DNA of 33,109 bases, from assembly GCA_002691465.1 (NCBI GenBank), contig NZHP01000037.1:5031-38139 (forward strand), given 5' to 3'. Below, piece by piece: positions 8,265 to 16,252 of this stretch. The notes under the pieces were generated by a model that was given only the letters and a program-made list of their open reading frames with translations, was not told the DNA's origin and searched no databases. Origin of the DNA: Gammaproteobacteria bacterium (GTDB lineage Bacteria > Pseudomonadota > Gammaproteobacteria > Steroidobacterales > UBA11654). Positions within the stretch are counted from its first letter, which is position 1; each line of letters starts with the position of its first letter. The translations under genes and the position numbers were made by a program.

Positions 8265-8294
8265 ATTACATGTTTGTATGTCTAATATTGCCAA
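8265..8294 (-). promoter_or_regulatory. Candidate sigma-70 promoter of the TonB receptor gene
   Basis: On the minus strand, TTGGCA (8294-8289) is followed after 18 bp by TGTAAT (8270-8265). Each hexamer matches the consensus at five of six positions. The -35 box lies inside a 15-bp palindrome (8284-8298). The prediction is by eye only. Confidence 0.4.
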
Positions 8295-8298
8295 TATT
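8284..8298. promoter_or_regulatory. Palindrome AATATTG-C-CAATATT, candidate operator
   Basis: A perfect 7-1-7 inverted repeat lies upstream of the TonB receptor, overlapping its candidate -35 box. Its half-site ATTGGCAATAT differs by one base from ATTGGTAATAT, one arm of the inverted repeat in the catabolic divergon (17910-17937). This hints at a shared regulator. An AT-rich palindrome of this length could also arise by chance. Confidence 0.35.
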
Positions 8299-8458
8299 TT
8301 AGGGTATATCAAAGCATCATATTTACTTTTTGTATTCATATCTGTTGTATTAATGACAAATAATCAATAAATACAGTGGTTTTGAGCGATTTTTTAGTAT
8401 TTCAATTAATTGAAAAAAAATGATAATTTCATTGTTTTTTTGGATAAGATTAGAGCAT

Positions 8459-8839
8459 ATGAAGAAAACACTTATTTCCCTCATTTCTGCAGTATTGTTA
8501 TGGACTTTACAAATTTCTGCATCTGATACCACTCAGTATCTTCATTGCAGTTATAAAAATGATTCGCTAGAGAGGAGTTTTTACTGGTCAATTACATCGG
8601 ATGACAAAATTCAAAGATGGGCCTCAGGAGAACCCATCGCCGTGATGAATTCATTGGTCATGAATGATCAAAAAAATGTTGCTTGGAATGAGATTGGTAA
8701 CCCCTTGGGTATATTTGTTCTTGATAAGAAGACAATGAGGCAAAGCGGAACTCTTCTCTCAAATGAGAATAAAATCCTGGATCGATGGGTAAGTGAATGC
8801 AGATATCTAAATGAAGATCAGTTCCTAAAAATGGAATAA
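8459..8839 (+). CDS. Small exported protein of unknown function
   Basis: A 126-residue protein. Residues 1-21 (MKKTLISLISAVLLWTLQIS) form a clear signal peptide, with probable cleavage after ISA. The mature part has two cysteines, C30 and C114, which could form a disulfide in the periplasm. No domain is recognised. The mature chain is polar with several tryptophans (YWSIT, RWASG, AWNEIG, DRWVSE) and looks beta-rich. An in-frame ATG at 8420 would add 13 residues ahead of the signal peptide and is rejected. The gene is divergent from the TonB receptor across about 220 bp and converges with the acyl-CoA dehydrogenase across 2 bp. Confidence 0.65.
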   Translation: MKKTLISLISAVLLWTLQISASDTTQYLHCSYKNDSLERSFYWSITSDDKIQRWASGEPIAVMNSLVMNDQKNVAWNEIGNPLGIFVLDKKTMRQSGTLLSNENKILDRWVSECRYLNEDQFLKME

Positions 8840-8841
8840 AA

Positions 8842-9930
8842 TTATATTCCTTGAGCCTCTGCAGCCTCCTCTCTCAGCAAATCTGGACTTCCAAGTAATT
8901 GCCTGTTTAAACCAATTCGTTTGAACCAGAAGTGAAGCCCCAGATCGTCAGTGAATCCCATTCCGCCGTGAACTTCGGTCGCTGTTTTAGCAACAAAGGC
9001 CCCGACTTCAGAGACATGAGCTTTCGTTTGACATGCCATTAGGTGAGACTCGTGAGTGATGTAATCCATGGAATATGCGGCATACCAGACTAGAGAATGG
9101 CAAGGCTCTAAGTCCGAAGCCATTTGTGCACACATGTGTTTAACGGCTTGAAATGAACCGATTGGGCGACCAAATTGCTTTCTGTCTTTTGAGTAATCGA
9201 TTGATTGATTCAACATGCACTGGGATGCTCCGAGTGTATCTGCAGCGATTGCAATCCTTCCAAGGTCGATTGCTCTTTTAACAGTCTCCTCATTTTGTGA
9301 GACACTGCCTAAGCCTTCTTTCTTAACCTCAGTTAAAATCAGTTCGCTAATGAAAGATGTGATATCGACAGTGCTTAATTTGATTTTCTCCAAACCGCTC
9401 TCATTGGAATCAACAATGTGTATTCCCGCATCCGAATCAACTATTAAATAGTGTGTGCTTTCAATATCATCCATAACAAATAATGTTTTTCCATTTAATT
9501 GACGATTCGAGCTTTGGATCCCCGTCTCAGATCGCCTTCCAGTGATTTCTGTTAGTGCAACAGCAAATCGTATTTCACCAGTTGCAATGCCTGGTAGGTA
9601 TTTTTCTTTTTGAGAATCGCTGCCAAGCTGATCAATCAAATAAGGTGCAATCAAAAAAGATCCAATGAATGGGTATGGAGCAATGCCTCTTCCCAATGAC
9701 TCAGAAACACTGATTGCGAACAAAGAGTCTAGCCCAAGACCTCCGTATTTTTCAGGAATGATTAAGCCGCATAAACCAAGTTCATTGAGACCCTTGTAGA
9801 CAATTTCAAATAAGTTTTCATTTTCTCCATCCCTAAAAGATCTCAATGAATCAACCGTCACTGTATCGTCTAAAAATTTATTGATACTCACTTGAAAAAA
9901 TTGTTGTTCTTCTGATAGTCCAAAATACAT
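8842..9930 (-). CDS. Acyl-CoA dehydrogenase family protein, probable non-catalytic partner subunit
   Basis: A 362-residue acyl-CoA dehydrogenase-fold protein, shorter than the usual 380-400. It shows an N-terminal helical domain with LIIPEKYGGLGLD and a C-terminal domain with YSKDRKQFGRPIGSFQAVKH and TEVHGGMGFTDDLGLHFWFKR. The middle beta domain is degenerate: the usual TEP..GSD motif reads TEITGRRS. Neither known position of the catalytic glutamate is acidic (helix IAIAADTLG; C-terminus RQLLGS). Together with the larger adjacent dehydrogenase, this resembles the heteromeric ChsE/FadE pairs of actinobacterial steroid degradation, where one subunit supplies the base. The ATG at 9930 with GGAG 7 nt upstream is preferred over the GTG at 9936. 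It is the last gene of the operon, 2 bp after its partner. Confidence 0.85.
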   Translation of the reverse strand: MYFGLSEEQQFFQVSINKFLDDTVTVDSLRSFRDGENENLFEIVYKGLNELGLCGLIIPEKYGGLGLDSLFAISVSESLGRGIAPYPFIGSFLIAPYLIDQLGSDSQKEKYLPGIATGEIRFAVALTEITGRRSETGIQSSNRQLNGKTLFVMDDIESTHYLIVDSDAGIHIVDSNESGLEKIKLSTVDITSFISELILTEVKKEGLGSVSQNEETVKRAIDLGRIAIAADTLGASQCMLNQSIDYSKDRKQFGRPIGSFQAVKHMCAQMASDLEPCHSLVWYAAYSMDYITHESHLMACQTKAHVSEVGAFVAKTATEVHGGMGFTDDLGLHFWFKRIGLNRQLLGSPDLLREEAAEAQGI

Positions 9931-9932
9931 GT

Positions 9933-11162
9933 TCACACTCCTTTAATCCTGGGCTCTTTTGGCATCCCAAGACCTCTTTCGGCAATGATATTTTTTTGAA
10001 TCTGGCTGGTGCCTCCTCCAATGATTAAACCCAAATAATACATGTAAGCGTATTGCCAACCTCCGTTGTCTCTGAGATTTGGACTATTGTCATAAAGCGT
10101 GCCCAGTTCTCCCATTACATCGATTGCCAATGATTCCAGTTCGTATCTCATTTCTGTCCCATAGAGTTTGACGATCATTGTCGCTAGGCTTATATCTTGA
10201 CCTTTGTTTAAACGACCGGAGAGAAGTCTCAATCCATGGGACTTGAGTGCAAGTATCTTTCCTTGGATTCTCATCAATCGGTCACGATAAACCGGTTTAT
10301 CGATGATACGAGCACCGTCTAAAATTTCACTCTTCATCAGATTGACAAGTTTGTCGTAACGTCTGATCATCTTATTGGGATCTCCCAATGATCCTCTCTC
10401 ATGGACAAGTGTTTTATTGGCAACCAGCCAACCTTGCCCCCTTTCGCCAACAATATTATCAGCAGGGATTCTGACATCTGTAAAAAAGACTTCATTGAAT
10501 CCAGCATCCAAAGTCATATCAACCAGGGGTCTCACCTCGATACCAGGCGCATCCATAGGGATAAGCAAATAACTAATGCCCTGATGTTTTGGTGCATCGG
10601 GTTCTGTCCTAACTAGACAAAACATCATTTGTGCATATTTGGCTGTACTGGTCCAAATCTTTTGACCGTTGATCACCCATTCATCCCCTTCCAGTTCGCC
10701 TTTTGTTTGAAGGCTTGCTAAATCGCTTCCTGCATTGGGTTCTGAATATCCTTGACACCAAATTTCTTCCAATTCAAGGGCAGGCTTAATGTATCTTTGT
10801 CTTTGCTCTTCCGTTCCCATTTCCAATAATGTCGGAACCAAGAAATCAATCCCTTGTCCGCCGATGCCTGTTGGAATTTTAGATTTTGAGAATTCTTCCG
10901 TGATGATGACGTTTTTTACAATGTCGAGTTCGCCACCGAATCCTCCGTATTCATTCGGAATGTGTCTGGCATGATATCCTTTATCAATCAGAATTTTCTG
11001 CCACTCCTTAACAGACATTTCGATCTTGGGTTTCACATTTGGGTCTACAACGGACTCGTAACTGTATAGATTACTGGTGACGTGAATGCCTTCGTACTCC
11101 TTGCAAAAGGCTTTTACTTCCTTTCGAAATTCATCGTATTTATTTCCAAAATCAAGATTCAT
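9933..11162 (-). CDS. Acyl-CoA dehydrogenase, probable catalytic subunit
   Basis: A 409-residue FAD enzyme that introduces a 2,3-double bond into an acyl-CoA. It has PNEYGGFGGELD (about 69-80), the FAD/substrate motif YSEPNAGSDLASL (139-151), NGQKIWTS (165-172), and a C-terminal GGGTSQIQKNIIAERGLGMP. The usual C-terminal catalytic Glu position is Gly, but HERGS places E255 where isovaleryl-CoA- and ChsE-type enzymes keep theirs, so activity is likely. Transfer of electrons to ETF is expected for the family. The ATG at 11162 follows a GGAGG ribosome site and overlaps the upstream crotonase gene by 11 bp. A longer frame to 11237 has no family support. It is probably paired with the next gene as a heteromer. 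Confidence 0.93.
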   Translation of the reverse strand: MNLDFGNKYDEFRKEVKAFCKEYEGIHVTSNLYSYESVVDPNVKPKIEMSVKEWQKILIDKGYHARHIPNEYGGFGGELDIVKNVIITEEFSKSKIPTGIGGQGIDFLVPTLLEMGTEEQRQRYIKPALELEEIWCQGYSEPNAGSDLASLQTKGELEGDEWVINGQKIWTSTAKYAQMMFCLVRTEPDAPKHQGISYLLIPMDAPGIEVRPLVDMTLDAGFNEVFFTDVRIPADNIVGERGQGWLVANKTLVHERGSLGDPNKMIRRYDKLVNLMKSEILDGARIIDKPVYRDRLMRIQGKILALKSHGLRLLSGRLNKGQDISLATMIVKLYGTEMRYELESLAIDVMGELGTLYDNSPNLRDNGGWQYAYMYYLGLIIGGGTSQIQKNIIAERGLGMPKEPRIKGV

Positions 11163-11976
11163 CCTCTTCCTCCATCCAGTTGGGTTGTCTTTTTTCGATG
11201 AATGCTTGAATGCCCTCTTTGGCATCTTCGCTATCAATACAAAGTTTAATCTGTTCTCTCAAATAAGGAAGTGCCTCGTCAAATGCCATACGGTCCTGTT
11301 TGTTATAAGCAGCAAGTCCCATCTTCATAGTATTCGGTGGTAACTGAACTAGCGATGAAACCAATAGATCCGCTGTTGAATCAAGCTCACTCTTCGGCAC
11401 ATGATGATTGATGAGACCATATTTCTCAGCAGTCTCAGCATCAATACTCTCGCCCCTCATGATAAAGTCCAGACCTTGTCTCTTTGGCATCACTCTAAAT
11501 AAACCCGCCATCACCATAAATGGCCAAATCCCTCTTTTAATCTCTGGCGCAGTAAAAGTGACATCGCTTGATGCAATTGCATGTGTTGAATTACAAATGA
11601 TCATCAAGGCACCAGCTAAAACATTGCCTTGTATTTTACTCACAACCGGTTTATTCAAGTTGCGAATCATGAGGCTGATGTCTTCAACATCGCCAATTTT
11701 TGGAACCGTTGAGGTCGTCTCATCGTTCTTCGACCACATGTTTTTTAGATCACCGCCCGCACAAAATACATCTCCATTCGCTTGAATTTTAATTACCCTG
11801 ATGTGGTCGGACTGTTTAGCAAAATTAAGTGCGTAGATGATTTCATTTGACATGACATCGTTGATTGCATTCTTTTTTTCTGGTCTATTAAGAGTAATGC
11901 TGAGAACGTGATCCAAATCTTCAATCACAATGGTTTCAAAAACATAACTATCAGGCGATAAGATTTTTTTAGTCAT
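11152..11976 (-). CDS. Enoyl-CoA hydratase family protein (AtuE/LiuC-like crotonase)
   Basis: A 274-residue crotonase-fold enzyme. The oxyanion-hole segments are VFCAGGDLKNM (about 70-80) and SKIQGNVLAGALM (about 113-125). The active-site loop TFTAPEIKRGIWPFM keeps a glutamate (E145). This single-Glu pattern and the operon context fit a 3-methylglutaconyl-CoA or isohexenylglutaconyl-CoA hydratase, the step after carboxylation in the leucine and acyclic-terpene pathways. Other branched enoyl-CoAs remain possible. The ATG at 11976 follows GGAGGAGTGG and overlaps the AtuA-family gene by 8 bp, indicating translational coupling. The frame is open to 12006, but that start lacks support. Confidence 0.87.
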   Translation of the reverse strand: MTKKILSPDSYVFETIVIEDLDHVLSITLNRPEKKNAINDVMSNEIIYALNFAKQSDHIRVIKIQANGDVFCAGGDLKNMWSKNDETTSTVPKIGDVEDISLMIRNLNKPVVSKIQGNVLAGALMIICNSTHAIASSDVTFTAPEIKRGIWPFMVMAGLFRVMPKRQGLDFIMRGESIDAETAEKYGLINHHVPKSELDSTADLLVSSLVQLPPNTMKMGLAAYNKQDRMAFDEALPYLREQIKLCIDSEDAKEGIQAFIEKRQPNWMEEEDES

Positions 11977-13753
11977 CCACTCCTCCAATGAGTTTTTTAG
12001 GAACATTTACATGCTTTGATCTTAAATATTCTCCAAGTGATTTTGCAAGTGCGTCGACTTTGGTGTTTGAGGACGCACCGTCTTCTAAAATGTCTTTGAT
12101 GTAAAAGTTCAGTGAATAGATGTTTGGAAGCTCATACCTTTCAATATCATATTTATCTAAATCGGGAAGAAGGCTTTTCAATTGATCCACTGTCAAGTAA
12201 TGAAAAACAAATGAATAAATTTCCTCCGTTTTTGTCCAAACACCCAAATTCGCACAACCGCCTTTGTCACCGGATCTCGAACCTATAATCCTGCCGAAAG
12301 GTATTGTTTCAAATTCCGTGTAATCCTGCTTTCCAATCTTTATCTCACTGACACCTGCGTCTCTGCTTATCTCATTTATCTCGGTGATTGTCGGTAGCAC
12401 TATGTGTTCTTGATTAGAAAAATGAATTTTTTCACTGACATATTTTGAATCAATGAGGGTTGGCCAATAACGGACAAAGGGATTTCCTGGTCCTGGAGGT
12501 TGCTTTGAAAAGAACCCTGGGTAATTTGCCAGAGCCAACTCAATGATTTTCGCTGTAAAAAGCCTTCCAACAAGATTGGGGTCTTTTGACTTAAGATCAA
12601 TTCTCAACATTGCCATGGCTTCCTCGTGAGTTTTGGGATTCGCTTTGTCTGTTCGGTGAAGATCAATTGTGACTTCATCAAACTGATCTTTTCCGCCCAA
12701 TAAATCAAACAAAGCTGTCACAAATGTCTCTGCTTTTTCTTCAATATCTAATCCCGTCAGAATCAATTCCATGCCATTTCTATACCCGCCTGCAAGATTG
12801 ACACAGACCTTATGCGAATCATTCGGTGGCGATCCCTTGCATCCTGTCACCATGACTTTGTCCCGACCGAGATCCTCCAAAGAGAGTGAGCCAAAGTGGC
12901 CAATGACATCGGGATTAATGTAATCCGGTGATGATATTTCATAAAGCAACTGAGCAGTCACAGTTCCAGATGAAATCAACCCACCAGTATCCTCGTGTTT
13001 TGTAATCATAAATGAACCGTCCTCATATATTTCTGCTATGGGATAGCCGATGTTCTTGAAAGTCTCTACCTCCTCAAAGAAGGCATAATTTCCTCCCGTG
13101 GTTTGTGCACCGCACTCAATGATGTGTCCAGCAGCGAGTGCTCCAGCGAGTTTATCAAAGTCATTCCTTTTCCATCCAAACTTCCATGCAGCTGGTCCAA
13201 TCACAAGTGAAGCATCTGTGACTCTAGGGCAAACAACTACATCGGCACCCAAATCGAGAGCCTTTACAATGCCCCATGCGCCCAGATAAACATTTGCAGT
13301 AAGAACCTGGCATCCGGATGAACTCAAAGGGATGTTTTTATCCATATGGAGAAACTCTTCTCCTTTGTCTTTTAACATCTTGAGATCGCCAACAATGTCG
13401 TCTCCTTCAATGTGTGCGACTTTCATATCCAATGATAACTCTTGATTGATCTTATTCAGTTCTCCCGCCATTGATCTAGGGTTCAGTCCTCCAGCATTGA
13501 CAACGATCTTGATGCCTTTGGATTGACATGTTTGGGCAATGTCTTTGTATTGCTTGAGAAAAGTTCCCACATAGCCCATTTCCGCTCCTCGTTTGAGTCT
13601 TTGCGAATAGAGAATGCCCATTGTCAGTTCAGCCAAATAATCTCCCGTCAGGAAGTCAACCGGTCCACCTTCAACCAAATCTTTGGCAGCAGAAAGCTTG
13701 TCGCCATAGTATCCACTGCAATTTGCGATCCTAATGTTTTCTCGAACAGTCAT
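11969..13753 (-). CDS. AtuA-family protein (DUF1446, acyclic terpene utilization)
   Basis: A 594-residue protein of the AtuA/DUF1446 family, which is needed for citronellol/geraniol use in Pseudomonas but has no settled enzymatic role. Typical segments are IANCSGYYGDKLSAAKDLVEGGPVD cut by the N-terminal strand, DFLTGDYLAELTM (about 33-45), VVNAGGLNPRSMA (about 84-96), a Gly-rich VVVCPRVTDASLVIGPAAW (about 173-191), and IIECGAQTTGGNYAFF (about 212-227). A distinct C-terminal domain begins around residue 485 with GRIIGSRSGDKGGCANLGVW. The full two-domain length is present. It is coupled to the TetR gene (4-bp overlap) and the crotonase (8-bp overlap), so it is an integral part of this carboxylation-dependent pathway. 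Confidence 0.9.
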   Translation of the reverse strand: MTVRENIRIANCSGYYGDKLSAAKDLVEGGPVDFLTGDYLAELTMGILYSQRLKRGAEMGYVGTFLKQYKDIAQTCQSKGIKIVVNAGGLNPRSMAGELNKINQELSLDMKVAHIEGDDIVGDLKMLKDKGEEFLHMDKNIPLSSSGCQVLTANVYLGAWGIVKALDLGADVVVCPRVTDASLVIGPAAWKFGWKRNDFDKLAGALAAGHIIECGAQTTGGNYAFFEEVETFKNIGYPIAEIYEDGSFMITKHEDTGGLISSGTVTAQLLYEISSPDYINPDVIGHFGSLSLEDLGRDKVMVTGCKGSPPNDSHKVCVNLAGGYRNGMELILTGLDIEEKAETFVTALFDLLGGKDQFDEVTIDLHRTDKANPKTHEEAMAMLRIDLKSKDPNLVGRLFTAKIIELALANYPGFFSKQPPGPGNPFVRYWPTLIDSKYVSEKIHFSNQEHIVLPTITEINEISRDAGVSEIKIGKQDYTEFETIPFGRIIGSRSGDKGGCANLGVWTKTEEIYSFVFHYLTVDQLKSLLPDLDKYDIERYELPNIYSLNFYIKDILEDGASSNTKVDALAKSLGEYLRSKHVNVPKKLIGGVDD

Positions 13754-14325
13754 TTTGTTTGAATTAAGCCGTCAATGATTAAACCTGAAATCATATTTGC
13801 AGATTCTTCAGCCGAAGCAGCCAACATTTTTTGATGATTCTTTTTTGAAAAAACTCTTGCAACCGTGCCGAGCATAATGGCAACTGCTCTGGTATCGATC
13901 GCCTGTATCTCCTTATTCTTTACCGCCTCATCTAAGAGTCTTTTAATGTGGTCGATGTATGCTGACTCATGAGCTTTGATCATTTCATCAGCGCCTTTGA
14001 TTCGATTCAAATCGTCTGCGTATTTTTGTATTCTTGGCCCTGCTGCCTCATTGCCGATCTTTGTGAATGTTCGGAGTTTATCGACAGATGATTTCATGTC
14101 TTTCATTGAACTGAGTGCTTGTTTTGCAATATTGGTCAAAATTCTGTCAATTGTTGATATGACAAGTTGTTCTTTGCTGGGAGCAATCTCATACAAGGTT
14201 CTAAGAGACACTTTCAAGCTGGAGGCAATGTCAGACATTGTTTGATTTGCAATGCCATCCTCTAGAAGGTTTTCGAAATTCTGAATCACTTCAAGATGCT
14301 TCTCGTTTGTTTGAGTGTCATTCAT
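13750..14325 (-). CDS. TetR/AcrR family transcriptional regulator
   Basis: A 191-residue regulator. The N-terminal helix-turn-helix reads TMSDIASSLKVSLRTLYEIAPSKEQLV, cut at the recognition helix (about residues 29-55), the standard TetR DNA-binding pattern. The rest is helical and would bind an acyl-CoA-like ligand if it follows its pathway. It lies inside the operon, overlapping the carboxylase alpha gene by 8 bp and the AtuA-family gene by 4 bp. It is therefore made with the enzymes and probably represses them. The likely target is the inverted repeat at 17910-17937. No other regulator of this cluster is visible nearby. Confidence 0.9.
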   Translation of the reverse strand: MNDTQTNEKHLEVIQNFENLLEDGIANQTMSDIASSLKVSLRTLYEIAPSKEQLVISTIDRILTNIAKQALSSMKDMKSSVDKLRTFTKIGNEAAGPRIQKYADDLNRIKGADEMIKAHESAYIDHIKRLLDEAVKNKEIQAIDTRAVAIMLGTVARVFSKKNHQKMLAASAEESANMISGLIIDGLIQTK

Positions 14326-16252
14326 CGCTGGGCTTTACCAATAAAAGCGATGTTCCGGTTTCCAGTTGATCGCCCTCATTGACATAAATCTCCTCTACAA
14401 TTCCGTCTTGATCGGAGGAAATGGATTGATTCATTTTCATGGCCTCCATCACAAGCAGTGTTTGTCCTTTAATAACGTCATCTCCGACGTTTACATTTAT
14501 TTCCGTAACCTTACCGGGCATTGGAGAAACCAATGAGCCCTTCTGCACCAATTCCTGATCGTTCTTAAATCTGGGGAGCAATTCGATCAACTTATTCCCT
14601 CTTTCATGTTGTATCAAGAGCAAGTCATCGTGTTTAGTAATATTGACTATTCTTCGAATTTTATCGAATTCAATGTCAATGGATTGATCTGTCACTTCAT
14701 TAATGACGGCAATCTGATTGTTGTCATTAACAAATGAACCGTCTCTCATTCTTTTGTACTGCACTGTGATGTCTTGATCGTCAATCGAAAAAGAGACTCG
14801 CTGATGCGGAAGTCTCGCATTGTGCCATCCGGAGGGAATGTGACTTAAGACATTAGCATTGGTGCGGCTTTCGTGTTGCAACCACAATGCAGCGGAAGTC
14901 AGTAAAAAGTTTGTTTCAACAAAATCGAGTTCTATCGAACGGGATGGTTTGCATCGATCTATAAAATCTGTGGTTGTGTCTCCTTTTAAAAAATTCTCAT
15001 CTCTTAGAATATTTATCAGAAAATCAATGTTATTTGGAAATCCCCCAAAATGGGTTTTTTCTAGTTCTTTTGCAAGTTTTGAAGCTGCGAGATCTCTGCT
15101 TGCATCATGAGAAATCACTTTTGCTAACATTGGATCAAAATCGGTACCAATCGTCATTCCTTCGGATACACCTGTGTCCCAACGGATTTTGTTCGAGAGA
15201 TGTTTTCGATCTGCAATGAGCTTCCCATTCGATGGAAGAAAATCATTTACAGGATCTTCAGCATAGATTCTTGCTTCGATGGAGTGACCATTAAAAAGGA
15301 CATCCGATTGAGAAAATTCAATGGCTTGATGGTCTGCAATTTTTAGTTGCATTTCGACGATGTCTATACCGGTGACCATTTCCGTCACCGGGTGCTCCAC
15401 TTGAAGCCTGGTATTCATTTCCAAAAACCACAATTCGTCTGAGTCGTCGTCGTATAAAAACTCAATGGTTCCAGCCGAAACATAGTTGATTTGTTTTGCC
15501 AATGATATTGATGCTTTTGTGAGTTTTTCTCTTTGTTTGGGATCGATTCTGGATGAAGGGCTCTCCTCAATGATCTTCTGATGCCTTCTTTGTATTGAGC
15601 ACTCTCTTTCGCCAAGATGAAGAAAATTGCCATGCTTGTCAGCAATAACCTGAACCTCAATGTGTCTGGAGCGTTCAATGTATTTTTCAATGAAAATCCG
15701 ATCATCGCCGAATGCATTCAATGCTTCATTTTTAGCCAGATTGATTGATTCTTCGAGTTGAGATTCATCACGAACAATACGCATCCCCTTTCCACCGCCT
15801 CCAGCAGCTGCTTTGATCATCAAGGGATAACCTATGTCTTTAACAGAGCTTGCGTCATTGACCGATTCCAATATTGGCAAATTGGCCTTAATGGCATGTT
15901 TCTTCGCTTCAATTTTATCGCCCATGATTTGAATTGACTGTGGATCGGGTCCAACCCAGACGATCTCCTCATTTTGAACCCTCATTGCAAATTCATGGTT
16001 CTCGGACAAGAATCCGTAGCCCGGATGAATGGCTTCAGCACCTGACTTCTTTGCTGCAGAAATAATCGCATCTGAGTCGAGATACGATGATTCTATTTTT
16101 ACAGATAGATCGGCATCACCTACGTAGGGTGAATGCCTGTCTGCTTCGGTGTATATTGCAACGGTTCTGAGACCCATTTTTTTTGCAGTCCTAAAAACCC
16201 TTGATGCAATTTCGCCTCGGTTAGCTACAAGCAATGTTGAGAAATTTTTCAC
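14318..16252 (-). CDS. Biotin-dependent acyl-CoA carboxylase alpha subunit (methylcrotonyl/geranyl-CoA carboxylase type)
   Basis: A 644-residue subunit with biotin carboxylase and biotin carrier domains. The N-terminus LLVANRGEIASRVFRTAKKM is typical. The ATP-grasp glycine loop IKAAAGGGGKGMRIV is near residue 150, and EMNTRLQVEHPVTEM near 283 holds metal- and substrate-binding residues. The C-terminal carrier motif VMEAMKMNQ places the biotinylated lysine at K606. ATP and bicarbonate charge biotin, which carboxylates a 3-methyl-enoyl-CoA on the partner beta subunit. It overlaps the beta gene by 4 bp and the tetR gene by 8 bp. Methylcrotonyl-CoA, geranyl-CoA and other branched substrates are all possible from sequence. 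Confidence 0.94.
   Translation of the reverse strand: MKNFSTLLVANRGEIASRVFRTAKKMGLRTVAIYTEADRHSPYVGDADLSVKIESSYLDSDAIISAAKKSGAEAIHPGYGFLSENHEFAMRVQNEEIVWVGPDPQSIQIMGDKIEAKKHAIKANLPILESVNDASSVKDIGYPLMIKAAAGGGGKGMRIVRDESQLEESINLAKNEALNAFGDDRIFIEKYIERSRHIEVQVIADKHGNFLHLGERECSIQRRHQKIIEESPSSRIDPKQREKLTKASISLAKQINYVSAGTIEFLYDDDSDELWFLEMNTRLQVEHPVTEMVTGIDIVEMQLKIADHQAIEFSQSDVLFNGHSIEARIYAEDPVNDFLPSNGKLIADRKHLSNKIRWDTGVSEGMTIGTDFDPMLAKVISHDASRDLAASKLAKELEKTHFGGFPNNIDFLINILRDENFLKGDTTTDFIDRCKPSRSIELDFVETNFLLTSAALWLQHESRTNANVLSHIPSGWHNARLPHQRVSFSIDDQDITVQYKRMRDGSFVNDNNQIAVINEVTDQSIDIEFDKIRRIVNITKHDDLLLIQHERGNKLIELLPRFKNDQELVQKGSLVSPMPGKVTEINVNVGDDVIKGQTLLVMEAMKMNQSISSDQDGIVEEIYVNEGDQLETGTSLLLVKPSDE

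Noticed and set aside
8350-8532. Short minus-strand frame upstream of the TonB receptor
   Set aside because: It overlaps the signal peptide of the small exported protein, has no ribosome site and shows no recognisable features.
11163-11237. N-terminal extension of the larger acyl-CoA dehydrogenase
   Set aside because: The extra 25 residues are basic and unrelated to the family, and the ATG at 11162 has a strong GGAGG site.
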